Positions 33,349 to 45,100 of a stretch of 64,000 bases of DNA are shown one piece after another. Position numbers and translations under genes: made by a program. How positions within the stretch are numbered: position 1 is the first letter of the stretch; each line of letters opens with the position of its first letter. The notes under the pieces were generated by a model. It had not been told where the DNA came from. It saw only the letters and a list, made by a program, of their open reading frames with translations, and ran no database searches. Source of the stretch: Phyto melanocephala (lineage: Eukaryota > Arthropoda > Insecta > Diptera > Rhinophoridae); contig OW799237.1 of NCBI GenBank assembly GCA_941918925.1, forward strand, positions 4,941,201 through 5,005,200, read 5' to 3'.

Positions 33349-34474
33349 GTTGAAGCATCATTCCCAGCACTCGTAGCTTGTCGTACTTATTTTGGCATCT
33401 TTGAAGTGCATCGACAGCATCAAAAAATATTTCCATTAATTTCTCATTGGAAATATCATCCTCATTTCTGTTCACAAGATTTTTACTTCTTGTTACATCA
33501 GAGTACAGTATATTTTTAGCACCAGAGTCACGTGGATAATTTTGATGCTCCTTACCGGGCAGTTGTGGAAAATTAACTTCATTGACGTTGAAGTTCATCA
33601 TATAATTCCTTTGTGGCACCTTCATTCTGGCTGTGGTACGTTGTCGAATCTCAAGATATTCCTGACGACATGGGCATTTAGGGTCGTCAGCTCTGTGCTT
33701 CACATTTCTAAAATTCTTTTTTGTGCAGTTGTGACATTTATAAACGACGTTATCACTATTTGCAGCTTTGTTCAATGGGCAATCTGCAAATTCATGATTA
33801 CCAGCACAGGCTGCACACACTACTACTCTGTTACAGTTTCTAGCACCATGACCATACATAGAGCATTTGGTGCATTGTGTAGGACCTTTACTGCCCTTGA
33901 GTGGTCTTCTCCAGTAAACGGCAATATTACTAAAATACCTAATTTTTAATATATCCCTCTTCGACACTTGCTGGCGGTCAAACTCAATTAGATATAGTGT
34001 ATCGTCTGCGGTAGACCTTTTGGTAGTGATTTCCTTAACACTTACCGGATTTATGTTGTGTGATTTGTTAAATTCATCACTGATTATCTTAGTGTCCATT
34101 TGAATAAGACCAAACAACACTAATTTAAAGGTTTTCGCATCTTTTATTTCATGCGTGTAAAACTGGTACTTTTTGGTTCTTAGTAGATTTAAGGCCTCTT
34201 CATAAAGAGTTCTTGAACTAGATAATATTTTTGTTCCAATTGACATTCTTTTAAACTTATACCTTTCTCCAATTAGCCCAAAAACTGACGAAAAACTATG
34301 AACTGAGTCCACTACAATAGGTGGTATTTTCTCCTTGTGAGTACTGTCTTCTTCTTCTTCTTCATTTGCAAGTAGCTGAAATCTATTTGCACTGCTGCTA
34401 GGTACGTCGGATATTTTTGGCACTTTAAATTTTGGGTTATTACCCCAGAGTTTTTTTCTTTTCTGCGACAACAT
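33338..34474 (-). CDS. LINE ORF1, Gag-like nucleic-acid-binding protein
   Basis: 378 codons starting MLSQKRKKLW. It packages LINE RNA and acts as a chaperone. Three zinc knuckles lie near the middle and C-terminus: C201-C204-H209-C214, C220-C223-H227-C232 and a longer-spaced C247/C250/H260/C267. The region before them (about 110-200) has the look of the Jockey-type PRE_C2HC domain. The N-terminus is basic, with an acidic Glu run at 38-43. The stop codon overlaps the ORF2 start (ATGCCATATAA), so ORF2 would be made by reinitiation or a similar mechanism. The frame is intact. Confidence 0.88.
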   Translation of the reverse strand: MLSQKRKKLWGNNPKFKVPKISDVPSSSANRFQLLANEEEEEDSTHKEKIPPIVVDSVHSFSSVFGLIGERYKFKRMSIGTKILSSSRTLYEEALNLLRTKKYQFYTHEIKDAKTFKLVLFGLIQMDTKIISDEFNKSHNINPVSVKEITTKRSTADDTLYLIEFDRQQVSKRDILKIRYFSNIAVYWRRPLKGSKGPTQCTKCSMYGHGARNCNRVVVCAACAGNHEFADCPLNKAANSDNVVYKCHNCTKKNFRNVKHRADDPKCPCRQEYLEIRQRTTARMKVPQRNYMMNFNVNEVNFPQLPGKEHQNYPRDSGAKNILYSDVTRSKNLVNRNEDDISNEKLMEIFFDAVDALQRCQNKYDKLRVLGMMLQHAI

Positions 34475-34595
34475 TGTCAGAAATACACAATCACTTAAAG
34501 TTTTATTTTTATTGACTTTTTAATATATAAAATTGGTTTAACAATTTAGAGTAAAAAATAACACGATGTTCACGGTTTGAGGCAGAGATGCCAGG
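34475..34595 (-). promoter_or_regulatory. LINE 5' leader with possible internal promoter
   Basis: The element's first base follows the target duplication. Jockey-type LINEs use an internal Pol II promoter with an initiator at +1 and a downstream element around +28 to +33. Here CATCGTG falls at +27 to +33, matching five of seven bases of the RGWCGTG consensus I recall for these elements. There is no TATA box. Confidence 0.4.
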
Positions 34596-34610
34596 TCATA
34601 ATGAGAGTAT

Positions 34611-35078
34611 CATCATATAAGCTCCATATATTTAAATGAAATTTTAAAAAATTTTTAAAAATATTGAAAAATTACTCCAATATTAACCGCGTGAAATGCA
34701 TTTTCGAAACCAACTATGATTTCATTATTAACACTTTATCGGTATACTCATATGTATTTTGAAACTACTATTTGTGGTGCAATTTAATTAAAATTAAAAG
34801 TGGGAAGCATAGCTTTTATTTATATTTTTTTCTTTATATCAAATATCATTTTTCTTCATGTTCTTATTCTCTTATATTCTTATCACTGCCAGCCTAGCAA
34901 TGAATATAGAAAGCTTAACTCAAAACATTAATATAAAAATTTGATCGGGTTTTGATAAAAAAAAAATTAAAAAAATAAGAATCAATATTGTGAGATTTAA
35001 ATTCACGTTTTAAAGTAATATTTTGGCAACACTCCTTTTAGTTCTCATTTAAAAAAATTTTACTTGTAATTCTCTTTT
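34611..35078. other. AT-rich spacer, nothing recognised
   Basis: Between the LINE and the next repeat only AT-rich sequence is seen. Confidence 0.45.
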
Positions 35079-36547
35079 TATACCCACCACCAAAAAATGG
35101 TGTGGAGGTATATTACTTTATTCATTACGTTTGTTACACATCGAAATATTAATTTTAGAACACTTAAAGTATATATTCCTGGTTGAATTTTAGGATGATT
35201 TAGCTATATCCGTCCGTCTGTTATGTCTTCGGACATCGAATAAAATGAGATTGTGTCTAAATGCATTGGCGTAAAGTGATACAATTTCACAGCTATATTT
35301 ATTGAGTAAAAAAAATTTCTTCCCTAAAAAATGCTTAAATCCGTGCATTATGGAAGGAGATTCAAATTTTTAAAAATTTACTTTGCATAGTGTCTTATGG
35401 TCTATTTAAAATTTTAAACGTCATAAAGATGACAAAATTAGTTGTACGATGCTGAAATTTCGCAGATTATCTTCTTCATAAATATTATTGGAATAATGAA
35501 AAATTGAGGTGACACGCCCACTTTAACACCCACTCTCACAACTGGTATAATCTTGTATTAATTAAATTAAAAAGCTCATTAAACCGACAGCAACTGATGA
35601 ACCATGCTGAAATTTTGCGAATGATGCCAATAGAATTATAACAGAAGGAAATAAAGTTGACACGCCCACTTAAACACCAACCTTCTATAAAACGATTTAT
35701 ATAACATTCATATAATATCTCTATGTAAAAACTTTTTTGAAGAACAATGGACTTAATAATGTAATATAAGTATAAGCTGAATCGATCATTAGAAATTTCT
35801 TTGATATGCCTACTTCAACGCCGACATTTTAAAGCTCGTTGAAGTAACACAATTAGATGTACGATGCTAAAATATCAAAAAATAAGCTTTCTGGTTAATT
35901 TTATTATGTCAGAAAATAAAGATGTCACCCCTGGTTTAACACCAACCTCCTTTATTAAGTTTTTTTTCATTCATATAATCTGTATATAGTATTTTGGTAC
36001 AGTAGAATAAAGCACTCTTTATAACAATATCCAAGTTGAAGGCATTAGCAGAAATAACATTTTATATTTTAATACTCATCTCTAAGATATGGCACAATTC
36101 AGTATTATTCAAATTTAAAACCTAATAAAACCACTAAAAATGGGTATATGAATGTAAACTTTCGTCAGTCTGATTTTTTGACTAATCTTAACTTAAAATA
36201 AAAAAATAATAGACATGCCCACTTTATCGCCCTCCTCCCGTATAATGATATTGCTTAGATTCAAATGTCATACCCCCATAAAATTACAACACTAGAAAAA
36301 AGTGGATAATATCATGTTTTTCGTATAAATACTTAAGGTTCAATTTTGAGACTTAAAGAAGAAAATAAATAAATGGTAAATCGATTCTAACTAAAGCAAC
36401 TAATTCATACATATTTTATTATAACGAGATAATTCTATAGCGATTAGAGTTGTAAACAAAACAAAAAATTTTATGGTACAAAAGTACTAAAGAAAATGGG
36501 TGGTGGGTGTCTCAAATTCGGCACAGCCGTATAGTGCTCTTACTTGT
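35079..36547 (-). mobile_element. INE-1/HINE-like repeat, divergent long copy with tandem modules
   Basis: On the minus strand it begins ACAAGTAAGAGCAC, then GGCTGTGCCGAATT. It ends with a hairpin of TACCTCCACACCA and TGGTGGTGGGTATA around an A/T loop (35079-35115 forward). A GTCCGTCTGT tract lies near 35210. The interior is about five degenerate modules, each with a phrase like TGACACGCCCACTTTAACACC (near 35510, 35658, 35810, 35925 and 36213). Each module also has GATGCTGAAAT or a variant. The ends show family membership; the modules are unlike those of copies 1-5. Confidence 0.68.
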
Positions 36548-38074
36548 TTTTGAATATTATTTTTTTTTTATCGAACACAGTGTTGCCAATTTGTGTGGCA
36601 TTAAAAAAACAGAGACAAAAAAATTTCTTTTTTTTGTGTGCTGTTTTTTTTTATTTTTCTACAGATAGACAATTTGTCGTTTTTTTTTTTTTAATTTTAC
36701 AAACAAAATTCATACAATTTTTAATGTTTCTAAAAAAAAGTTTCACTTGTTTCGGCAACACCAATCAAATATTTGAAGACTTTTTGTAGAGAGTTTTTTG
36801 TTTTGTTGTTCATTTTATACACAACAAATCAGTGGTGTAACATGAATTATGTTTTTGGAACAAAAATCACATTGCGTGCAAACTCATTTGAAAATTAGTT
36901 AATTAATTTTACATTAATATGGTTGAAATTTGAAATTTTGTAAAAAATAATTATGATTATTAATAATATTATTAATTAATTTTTCCTAGTGGCCTAGAAA
37001 AGTTAAAAATTATATCCAACATGAGCACTAGAGTAGGCATAATTAAATTAAAAGTTTTTTGTTTGGGGATATTGGAAAAAAATTAAAATTGTTAATCAAA
37101 AAAAAAATTAAAGGCTTTTGAAACACTGTTCATATTAAATTAAACGTCCATGGATACAATGCTTTTAATTTTATTTAAAAGTTGTTGTTTTATTAGTATT
37201 CTTGTTGTGAGATGGTGTGAAATTTAAATAAAATAGATATGATTGTATGTATGTACATATGTATTTTGAAGATACGTTAGATAATAGATAATCTAACAGG
37301 TTTTAAAACTATTTAACATTTGTTTTTTTTTCTGTCAACTCATTTTAATCAAACATCAAATGCAGTAGTTTTTTTTAGCGAGCAGGTATTAATTTTTTCT
37401 TTAATTTAAGAAGTTTTTTTAATTTACCTAAAACTTTTTTTTGAAAAAATTACTTAAGAAAAATTATTAAAAAAACAAAAATCTTTTTAAATATTAAAAA
37501 AAATTAAAAAAAAAATTTAAAATTCTATAAATAGTATGTAAATATAAAACGGTTAACCTCTTTTTAGGCACAGGGATGAGTGTGATATTTGGCGTAGTGC
37601 AGAAAACAATTTTCGGTTCAATATTTATCTAGAAAGCTAAAAGCTTGTACTAACATATAAGTAACCACATAAAATATATATGTAAGAATACCCAGTAAAC
37701 AAATTGAACATAATTTAAAATCAGACTTTTACTTTTAAATTAGAATAATAATATTTTGAAGATCATAGGTTTCTCAATAAAATTTTTTATCGAATTACTT
37801 TGCTATTAAAAATTTTTTACAAATCTAAATAATTATAGTTAAATTTCTCAATTTTTTTAGGTTTGATAATTGTTGTATGTAAAAAAATTTTTAATAAAAT
37901 TCTCTGTTTACATTTGAAGAATTTATGTTTTACAGAAAGTTTTTAAAAATTTCTTATGTATGTATGTATGTCTATTGAATGAACAGCTTAAAGAAATATG
38001 ATAGTACTAACTATGGCCATATTCTTCATATAGTCGTATTGTAGTCAACACCACATTGAGGCATATTTATATAT
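36548..38074. other. AT-rich spacer, nothing recognised
   Basis: The frame at 36544-36789 is dominated by Phe/Lys runs from poly(T) and poly(A) and is not credible. No other structure was found. Confidence 0.45.
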
Positions 38075-38323
38075 CATTTAGTCTTCATTCGTCAGCTTAT
38101 TCTTTTTTTTTCTTCAATTATTTTTAACTTTAGCTGTCAAAGTTCATAGATAAAAACAATTAATTTTCTTCTTTTATTTATTTCAAATGTCAAACTTTTT
38201 TACACCTTTAAAAAATATAAACAAAAAATTCTCTTTCTTTTCTCATTTATTTCAAATGTCAAACTTTATACACTTATAAAAAATATAAACAAAAAATTTT
38301 CTCCGAACTTTGATTACCTTATG
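38075..38323. mobile_element. CATCAGGTA-family element with internal duplication
   Basis: Ends CATTTAGTCTTCATTCGTCAGC and TTACCTTATG match the family at 24588, 28792 and 41717. A roughly 75-bp internal segment (TTATTTCAAATGTCAAACTT ... ATAAACAAAAAATT) is duplicated in tandem. That makes this copy longer than its relatives. Confidence 0.65.
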
Positions 38324-39708
38324 AATAGATATGACATGCTCCAATTGGTAAAAATTCTGCACAAAAATTTTATATGATAATATATTAATTATTTGTATAA
38401 AAAAATTAAACAAAATAAGGAAATAATAATTATTTCCGAAAAAAAAAAATTAGAAGCATATAGTTTTAAAAAATCTGTTATATAAAAACGATTAAAGAAA
38501 GTGTGCTTGGCCTGCTTTTTCGATATTTACATACATACTTCTTTTTTCTTTAAAATTTAAAAAATAATCTTTATTAACAGTCCCTTATTTTTAAATAAAA
38601 AAAATTATTTTGATATGTAAATAAATTAATATAAAATTTTTATTTTTCTACTTAAACCTGTTAGAAAGTTTAAACAAACTTCAATTTCGTCACATTTTTT
38701 GTTCTTCTTTCATAAAAAAAATTAGCGAAAAACCACACCCTAAACTCAAGTTTTAAAAGACGGTTTTAAGATTATTTTAAAAAATTATAAAATTCTAAGA
38801 TTTTATGTAAATGAACTAAAATGAAAATATCAAAAGATGAAGAAACTTTCTTCTTCGTAAAAGAAATTATTTCAAGATGAACAAAAAATTAAACGAAAAT
38901 GTACAAACATTTGTACATGTATGCATACACACATACACACTTGCATACACTAATACGTTTATTACAAAATTTGCAGTTTAGATGTAAACAAGAAACGTAG
39001 AAAGTCTTTTGAACTTTTGGATTTTCTTTAGCGCTATTTATTTTGTCTATTAATAATGATGCAACCTGTTTCATCTCTTGTTTTTTTTTTTTTTTCAAAA
39101 GATGCATTTCGTTTGTAGGTCGTTATTATTGTACCGGAAACTCACGTAAAAGTGATGTACATTTCTATAAGGTTTTAGATGAAACACAAGAACTGAGACT
39201 AAATTCTCACATTTGATTATGTAAGAAAATGAGAGCGTTCTCATTAGAACCAATATACATATGTATAAAAAAACTCGTTTGAATACGGCAATTTCGCCAC
39301 TGTAAGGTTCAATTAGAAGTACCTTATCATAACTCCACATACTTAAACATTGTCATAACCAAAGCTTTATTTACTGTGATAAATTACTGTTACCATAACC
39401 TTAAACAGTTTTTATTTATGTTTTTTTATAAATGTTTTGTCATCCATTTAACCGCAATTGTCCAGAAAATGTTTAAATAATAAAAACTAAAAAAACAGAA
39501 GCTTAAGTGAAAAGCATAAAATAAATAAATACAGTTAGATTACATGACCCTCCATGTAATCTGCGTCACTGCTTGCGTTTTGTTGTAGCAACCAAGCGAC
39601 TTTTTAAGTTTAAGTGAATAATTCCTTTTATCCCATTATTCGTAAAAAGGGCTGCCATATGCTAACTAATTGATTTTTTGTCAAAAGTATCAGTGACAAT
39701 ATTATAAT
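38324..39708. other. AT-rich spacer with one hairpin
   Basis: A perfect 10-bp stem AGATTACATG/CATGTAATCT (39537-39546, 39553-39562) has a 6-base loop. No gene was recognised. CA-rich microsatellite sequence lies at 38925-38945. Confidence 0.45.
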
Positions 39709-40361
39709 ACAAGTAATAGTGCTATATTCGGCCGTACCGAATCTTATATACCCTTCACAACGTGTAGTCATGCAATAACTATTGTTTGTATCACCATTCA
39801 TCTCATATAAAATACGAACACACATGTAAAAAACATACATATAAAAAACATACCATTGTAAAATTGAGTTTACGTATGTATGTTTCTAAAAAAATTACTT
39901 AAAAAAATAAAAAAACAAATTTAAAAATTTTTTTTTTTTACAAAAATTACAAAAAAATATATAAAAAAAATAATAAAAATATAGATAATATATAAAATAA
40001 AAAAAAAATAAAAAAAAAAGATTGTTTAGCTCAGCTGTATGTATGAATGTTGTTGTTGTAATTGTGAAAAAACGAGGTGGTCGTGGTTTATTGCTCATAT
40101 CTCAGAAAGTTATAGGGCTGATTTATTCCCGGATATTTCCAAGAGGTTGATACCATACACAGATCTGAGGAACACATGGTTGCTTCTGAAAGTTGATTTC
40201 AAAAAACACACGGGCAGACAGACGGTCAGGGCTTAATCGACTCCTCTATTCATCAGCTTTCAGAAAATATATACTTTATCGGGTCGGAAATGAAAATTGT
40301 AAAAATTACAAAGGGAATGACAAAAAATATATACCCTCGTGCACCACAGGTGAAGGGTATA
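39709..40361 (+). mobile_element. INE-1/HINE-like repeat, copy 3
   Basis: It starts ACAAGTAATAGTGC, then ATTCGGCCGTACCGAAT (the hairpin has one changed base). An A-rich centre and a CAGACAGACGGTCAGGGC tract follow. The end is an ATACCCTCGTGCACC ... GGTGAAGGGTATA stem-loop. It is non-coding and structured like copies 1, 4 and 5. Confidence 0.7.
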
Positions 40362-41716
40362 ATAACTACTTATAATGTTTTTTGTGAAAAATTTCCATTT
40401 TTTGTTTGTCTTTTTATAACAATGTTTTTTATCTATATGTGGAAAAAGTGTTGCCTCCATTAAGGCGTTAATATAATTAAAATGTTTTAATCAGGGTGCG
40501 AAAAATATAACAAATTCACATTATTTATTAGAAAAAAAAATGTATGTATGTAAATAATAAACAATTCAACAACTTTTATCAGACCTTATTTTTCACAAAT
40601 AAATATAATAAGTATTTACTTAACTTTTGAAACTAGTTACAATAATTCTGTAATATTGCAAACTATTCAGCTAGATAAAAAAGCATATGAAGCATTTAAA
40701 TTTAAATCAAGTATTTAACTGAAGCAAGGGCAGATCCAAAAGAAGGAAACTAATTTTTTGTATCGTGTTAAATTTATGAGACCTTGTCGTATTTCTGACT
40801 GGATGACTCACAATAAAGTTGACTAAAATAAGACTTCATGAAATAGTTATGGTTTAAAAATATATATATATATATATTTGTAACTTATTTGTTTTGACTA
40901 ATAAAGAAAAATTGTAAAAAAATTAATAATATATGTGTAAAGGATTAAAAATAAATAATTTTTCCTTAGCTGAAGCCTTTGAAATCTTATCAAACATACC
41001 ATTCAGCTAGTTTAATAATTATTATAGAAAATTTTACATTAGATATGAAAATCCTAATTTGCGCGCACTATTCAGCTGAATAATAAAAACAATAAACAAG
41101 TTTATTATTAAAAAAAAAAAACATATTGTAAACATATTTTTATTAAAACATTTTAATTAGTTAGCCAAATAATAAAATGATACATCAACTCAAATATAAT
41201 TAATAATTAATACATGAAATATTATACAAAAAGAAAAATCTGTTTTTAATTTTTGAATCCCAATTTGTCGCACTATTCAGCTAACTGAATAAATAAAAAA
41301 AATAAACAATTATATTAAAACACATTTTTATTTAAACATTTTGTTTAGCTATCTGAATTATTAAAATGCTACATCCAATACTAAAAAAATAACCTTTAAA
41401 TAATTAAATAATTAAATAAACTATACAATTTGGGTGATAAGTAGAGGATAAGGGGGTGTAGAATATATTTTATCATAAAGTATGTAAATATAGGTAAATA
41501 CATAATGAGAAGAAGAACAAACGTACATATTTAGAAAATATTTGCTCAATTTACAACCTATCTTAAGAGTTGTACGTTATAAGAAACTCACTTCAGTATA
41601 TCAAAAAACATCAATGGTCTTACTTTTCCATATATGATGTATTTATATGACCCTTATGTTTATAGAAAGAACTGTTGTTTGTATTGTCAAAAATATTAAT
41701 AGAGAAATTAACAAGT
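40362..41716. other. AT-rich spacer containing a 205-bp tandem duplication
   Basis: No gene was found. Units starting near 41050 and 41255 share CGCACTATTCAGCT (41064 and 41269), AATAAACAA and ATTAAAATG.TACATC at the same spacing, giving a period of 205 bp. A perfect (TA)n run lies at about 40857-40877. Confidence 0.55.
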
Positions 41717-41876
41717 CATTAGGTAGTCTTGATTCGTCAGCTGATAATTTATTTTAAACTTCAGCTGTCAAAGTCAATAAATATTAATTTTCTTCTTTCT
41801 TATTTTTTCAAATGTCAAACTTCATTTATAAAAAATGTTGACGATAAAATTTTCTCCGTACTTTATTTACCTGATA
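41717..41876. mobile_element. CATCAGGTA-family element, reverse-orientation copy
   Basis: It starts CATTAGGTAGTCTTGATTCG, followed by TCAGCTGATAA, and ends TTTACCTGATA. The 160-bp copy corresponds to the reverse of the 24588 copy. Confidence 0.68.
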
Positions 41877-42199
41877 AATAAATATGACTTAGAAATTATT
41901 AACAAATTATGTACAACAATTATTAAATTCGAATACATTCGAACTCGTACGATAGGTTGTGAATTGGACAATTTATTGCTGGAAAAAAATTTACTAAAGT
42001 AAGATATTAAGAATATTCTTTATTTTGCTTTATTAAAATGAAATTTATAGAAAATTTATTTTCAATAATTCTTAAAGCTGTTGTTGGTTTTTAAGTTGCA
42101 TAAAATAAAACAGAGGTAGAATGATTTTTTTTTTATAAAAATGTTTAAAAATAAAGTAATGTGACAAAATGATGTTGAGTTGGTTTTTTGCGAGGTTCC
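41877..42199. other. 3' flank of FAR B
   Basis: Minus-strand AATAAA signals (forward TTTATT) at 42019-42024 and 42029-42034 lie 165-180 bp beyond the FAR B stop codon and probably mark its poly(A) site. Confidence 0.5.
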
Positions 42200-45100
42200 T
42201 TACAACCAAACCAAAAAGGCCCATATAGCCAAAGCCAAAGGAAGACCAATTTGGAAACCAAATAAAGGTGTACAAATGCAAAAGATTATAGCAAACATTA
42301 CAGCAAAGCCCAAATAGTATAGAACATTGAAACTAAAAAAAAATATTTTATTAAAACATTTTCAATAGAAAAAAAAAATAACAAAAATACTTACACTTTC
42401 CAGTAATTACGATGCCATGATGTTGTTAGGGCCGACTCCTTAAAATAGAAACGTCTAATGCCTATTAACACCCGATCTAGAAATTCAACCCAATCACATT
42501 GACTAGCATCGAAATTGTAACGTTTACGATCTACATCGTGCATTACATTCATAATACGTAAAGCGTTTTTTAAATCGTAACGGAAATCCTTGTCCAGAAA
42601 ATAATCGAAAGCTTTGGTACCCTTATGGAAAACGCGCATATAATCGTAGGCACTGTAACGAGAAGAATAGAGGAAAGGTGAGTACATTTTTTTATTATTT
42701 ACAGTTACTATTTTAGATAATTATTCACTCTAAATATGTCGTATATTGTACGAAAATATCGTAGTAATCGGTAAAATAAATACGTAAAAAAATTGATTAT
42801 AGATATTTTAAAAATGTGTAAAAAAACACTAAACATTTGGTAATGCCTGCCATTTAATTTTTAAGGAATATTTCACGTAAATGTAAACCGGGCTTACGCC
42901 ATCAGTCAAAAACCATGTTTGTGTCTTAAGTCTTTTATAACAACAAATTTGTAAGGGGGAATATATGTATTTATACCAGTTTATGTCTTAAGTCTTTCTA
43001 TGAACAAATAGAGAACCAAAACAATCGCACATGTGTCTTAAGTCTTCCATGACAGAGAACCAAAGTCAAACATAAACAAAACAAAACAATTGATTTTGTA
43101 TTGTTTTGTTCTTTGCACTGAGTCAAACAAAAACAAAACAAATGAGAACGATTGCGCCATTAATTGTTGTAATCTTTTTGCTAATGAGCACGTAAACTAT
43201 AATAAAATTGAAACGTTTTAAAGTATATTTTACGCAAATGTTTTGCTGATTAATTTGCTCGTTATAACAGAAAATTAATTAACGCAATATTTTTATAACT
43301 TTTTTTAAATTAGACTAAAATATTAGTAAAATGTAATTCTGCTTTTGTTTTGTGCTCAATTGTTTTTAATGGTATATGTATGAAAGCAAGCAGCATTGCT
43401 CTTTGCAAATTGAAAGGTTTTGATCATTGTTTTGCTGATGTACAATATATTAAAAATTTTGTTTAAGGTTTACGTGTCAATTGAAATAAGAGTTGTCAAT
43501 TTGAGGTAATTAAGATGAAAAAAAAATTAAACAAGAACAAGAAAAGTCGTTTTTATTTTTATTATAACATTTCCCAGCTGGTCTTTGCGTAACTATTTCT
43601 TGAAATTCAATAAACAACTTACGTATGATGTGGCATTCCCAATCCAAACAATTTCTCCGGTATAATAAACACCAACGCTGGTAAAAGGTGAAACAAGTAG
43701 AAGAATAAATTGTAGCGCCAACCATTACGTAGCATGGCCTTTGGTTTCCAAACGAAATTGTTCGGTGGATGTCTTTCAACGCTGGCATTAACAATTTTAC
43801 AGAATTCCGCCAATGTCAAAGGGTTGACTTCACCCGATGTACAGTGTATAACCTCGGGTTGTTTCATGTGACGTGTGCCCACATACCAACCCATGACTAA
43901 AGAGGAATTAATGACATAATCACAGGGTATAATGTCGATAACAGCAGAAGCTTTGCCACACATAGTACGGAAAATGCCTTTAATAAAACCGGCCAAAAAG
44001 CCCAAATGACCAGAATTAGCATTGCCCACCCAACCTTCAGTAGGCTTTTCCCAGGTACCATAGACTAAAACAGAACAAAAATCAAATATTAATAACAAGT
44101 AAAATAATTTTTTTATCAAAGAATTTAATCTCACCTATCGATGGTCTTACTATAGCTGCCGGCATACCCTTCATTTCAGCCATCAGTAAATTCTCTGATA
44201 GATTTTTTGTAAACGTATACGTATTCGGATGATCACATATATACTCTTTGCATTTTTCATTTGTGAAATCTTCCCATTGACTATCATCTTCGGCCATTTT
44301 CATCATTTCATAAGGATCGAATTTCGATTTGTAAACTTCCTCCACAATAAGACCACGATTGTTGCTGTTACAGAAAGCAGTCGAACAATATATATAGGCC
44401 GATAGATTTTTTAACCTCTTAGCCAACTCAATTGTACGCATCGTTCCAGTCAAATTTGTTTTAATGGCCGTACGCAGTGGAGAACTAAATTTGATAGTGG
44501 CAGCACTGTGATAAATAATATTGACATTATCTATCAGTTCGCTGAGTATGTCATCGCTAAAACTGAAATTTACATCGCTCAATTCACCAACAACTGGTTT
44601 GACTTTGGCCAAAGATTTTTCATCATATTTTTTGAAAATCTAAAAAAAAATAAAGAAAAAAATATTAAATAGAAATATTAATTCTTTTGTTAAAAGAGAT
44701 AAAGAGCAAAGTGTTTAATGATTTGATACATTGATTGCTAGTAAAATGCTAGTAAAAAAAAGTACACACTTTTCGCTAAATGAATAACTAGTCAAAGGCA
44801 GTGTTTAAAGTATATAAATGAAAAATATTTTTTAAACTTTGATAAAGGGCATTATTAGATTGTGTTAGATTGAACCCGATTCGATGTTGGTAAATCAAAA
44901 CATCATACAAAAAGTTAAAAAAAATACTTTTAAATATTTAGTTAAGGCGAATTCACAAGGTGATATTTTCGCGGTAGGAAGAAATTTGTCTTGATTTGAT
45001 TAGTTTGTTTCAGGGACATGAAATGATATTTTCAATTCGATAATAAAAAAATATTTAAGCGAGATAGTACTCGTACTTCATCATGACTGCCAAGAATCTA

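Larger units (their letters stand above)
30433..34595 (-). mobile_element. Jockey-type LINE, nearly full length, 4.16 kb
   Basis: A minus-strand non-LTR retrotransposon flanked by the perfect 15-bp target duplication TCATAATGAGAGTAT (30418-30432, 34596-34610). Order: about 120-bp 5' leader, ORF1 (nucleocapsid-like), ORF2 (endonuclease plus reverse transcriptase), about 190-bp 3' UTR and a short (TAA)n tail (forward 30433-30453). There is no RNase H domain. Gag zinc knuckles, an APE-type endonuclease and an ORF1/ORF2 overlap fit the Jockey clade. A (TAA)n tail is more typical of the I factor, so clade placement is tentative. One frameshift in ORF2 is the main visible lesion, suggesting recent insertion. 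Confidence 0.92.

Noticed and set aside
33542..33949. 135-codon frame opposite LINE ORF1
   Set aside because: Antisense to a gene with clear zinc knuckles; it contains no domain of its own.
39298..39330. Another copy of the AAGGC-ended repeat
   Set aside because: Only a short GGCAATTTCGCC/AAGGTTCAATT resemblance; too little to distinguish from chance.
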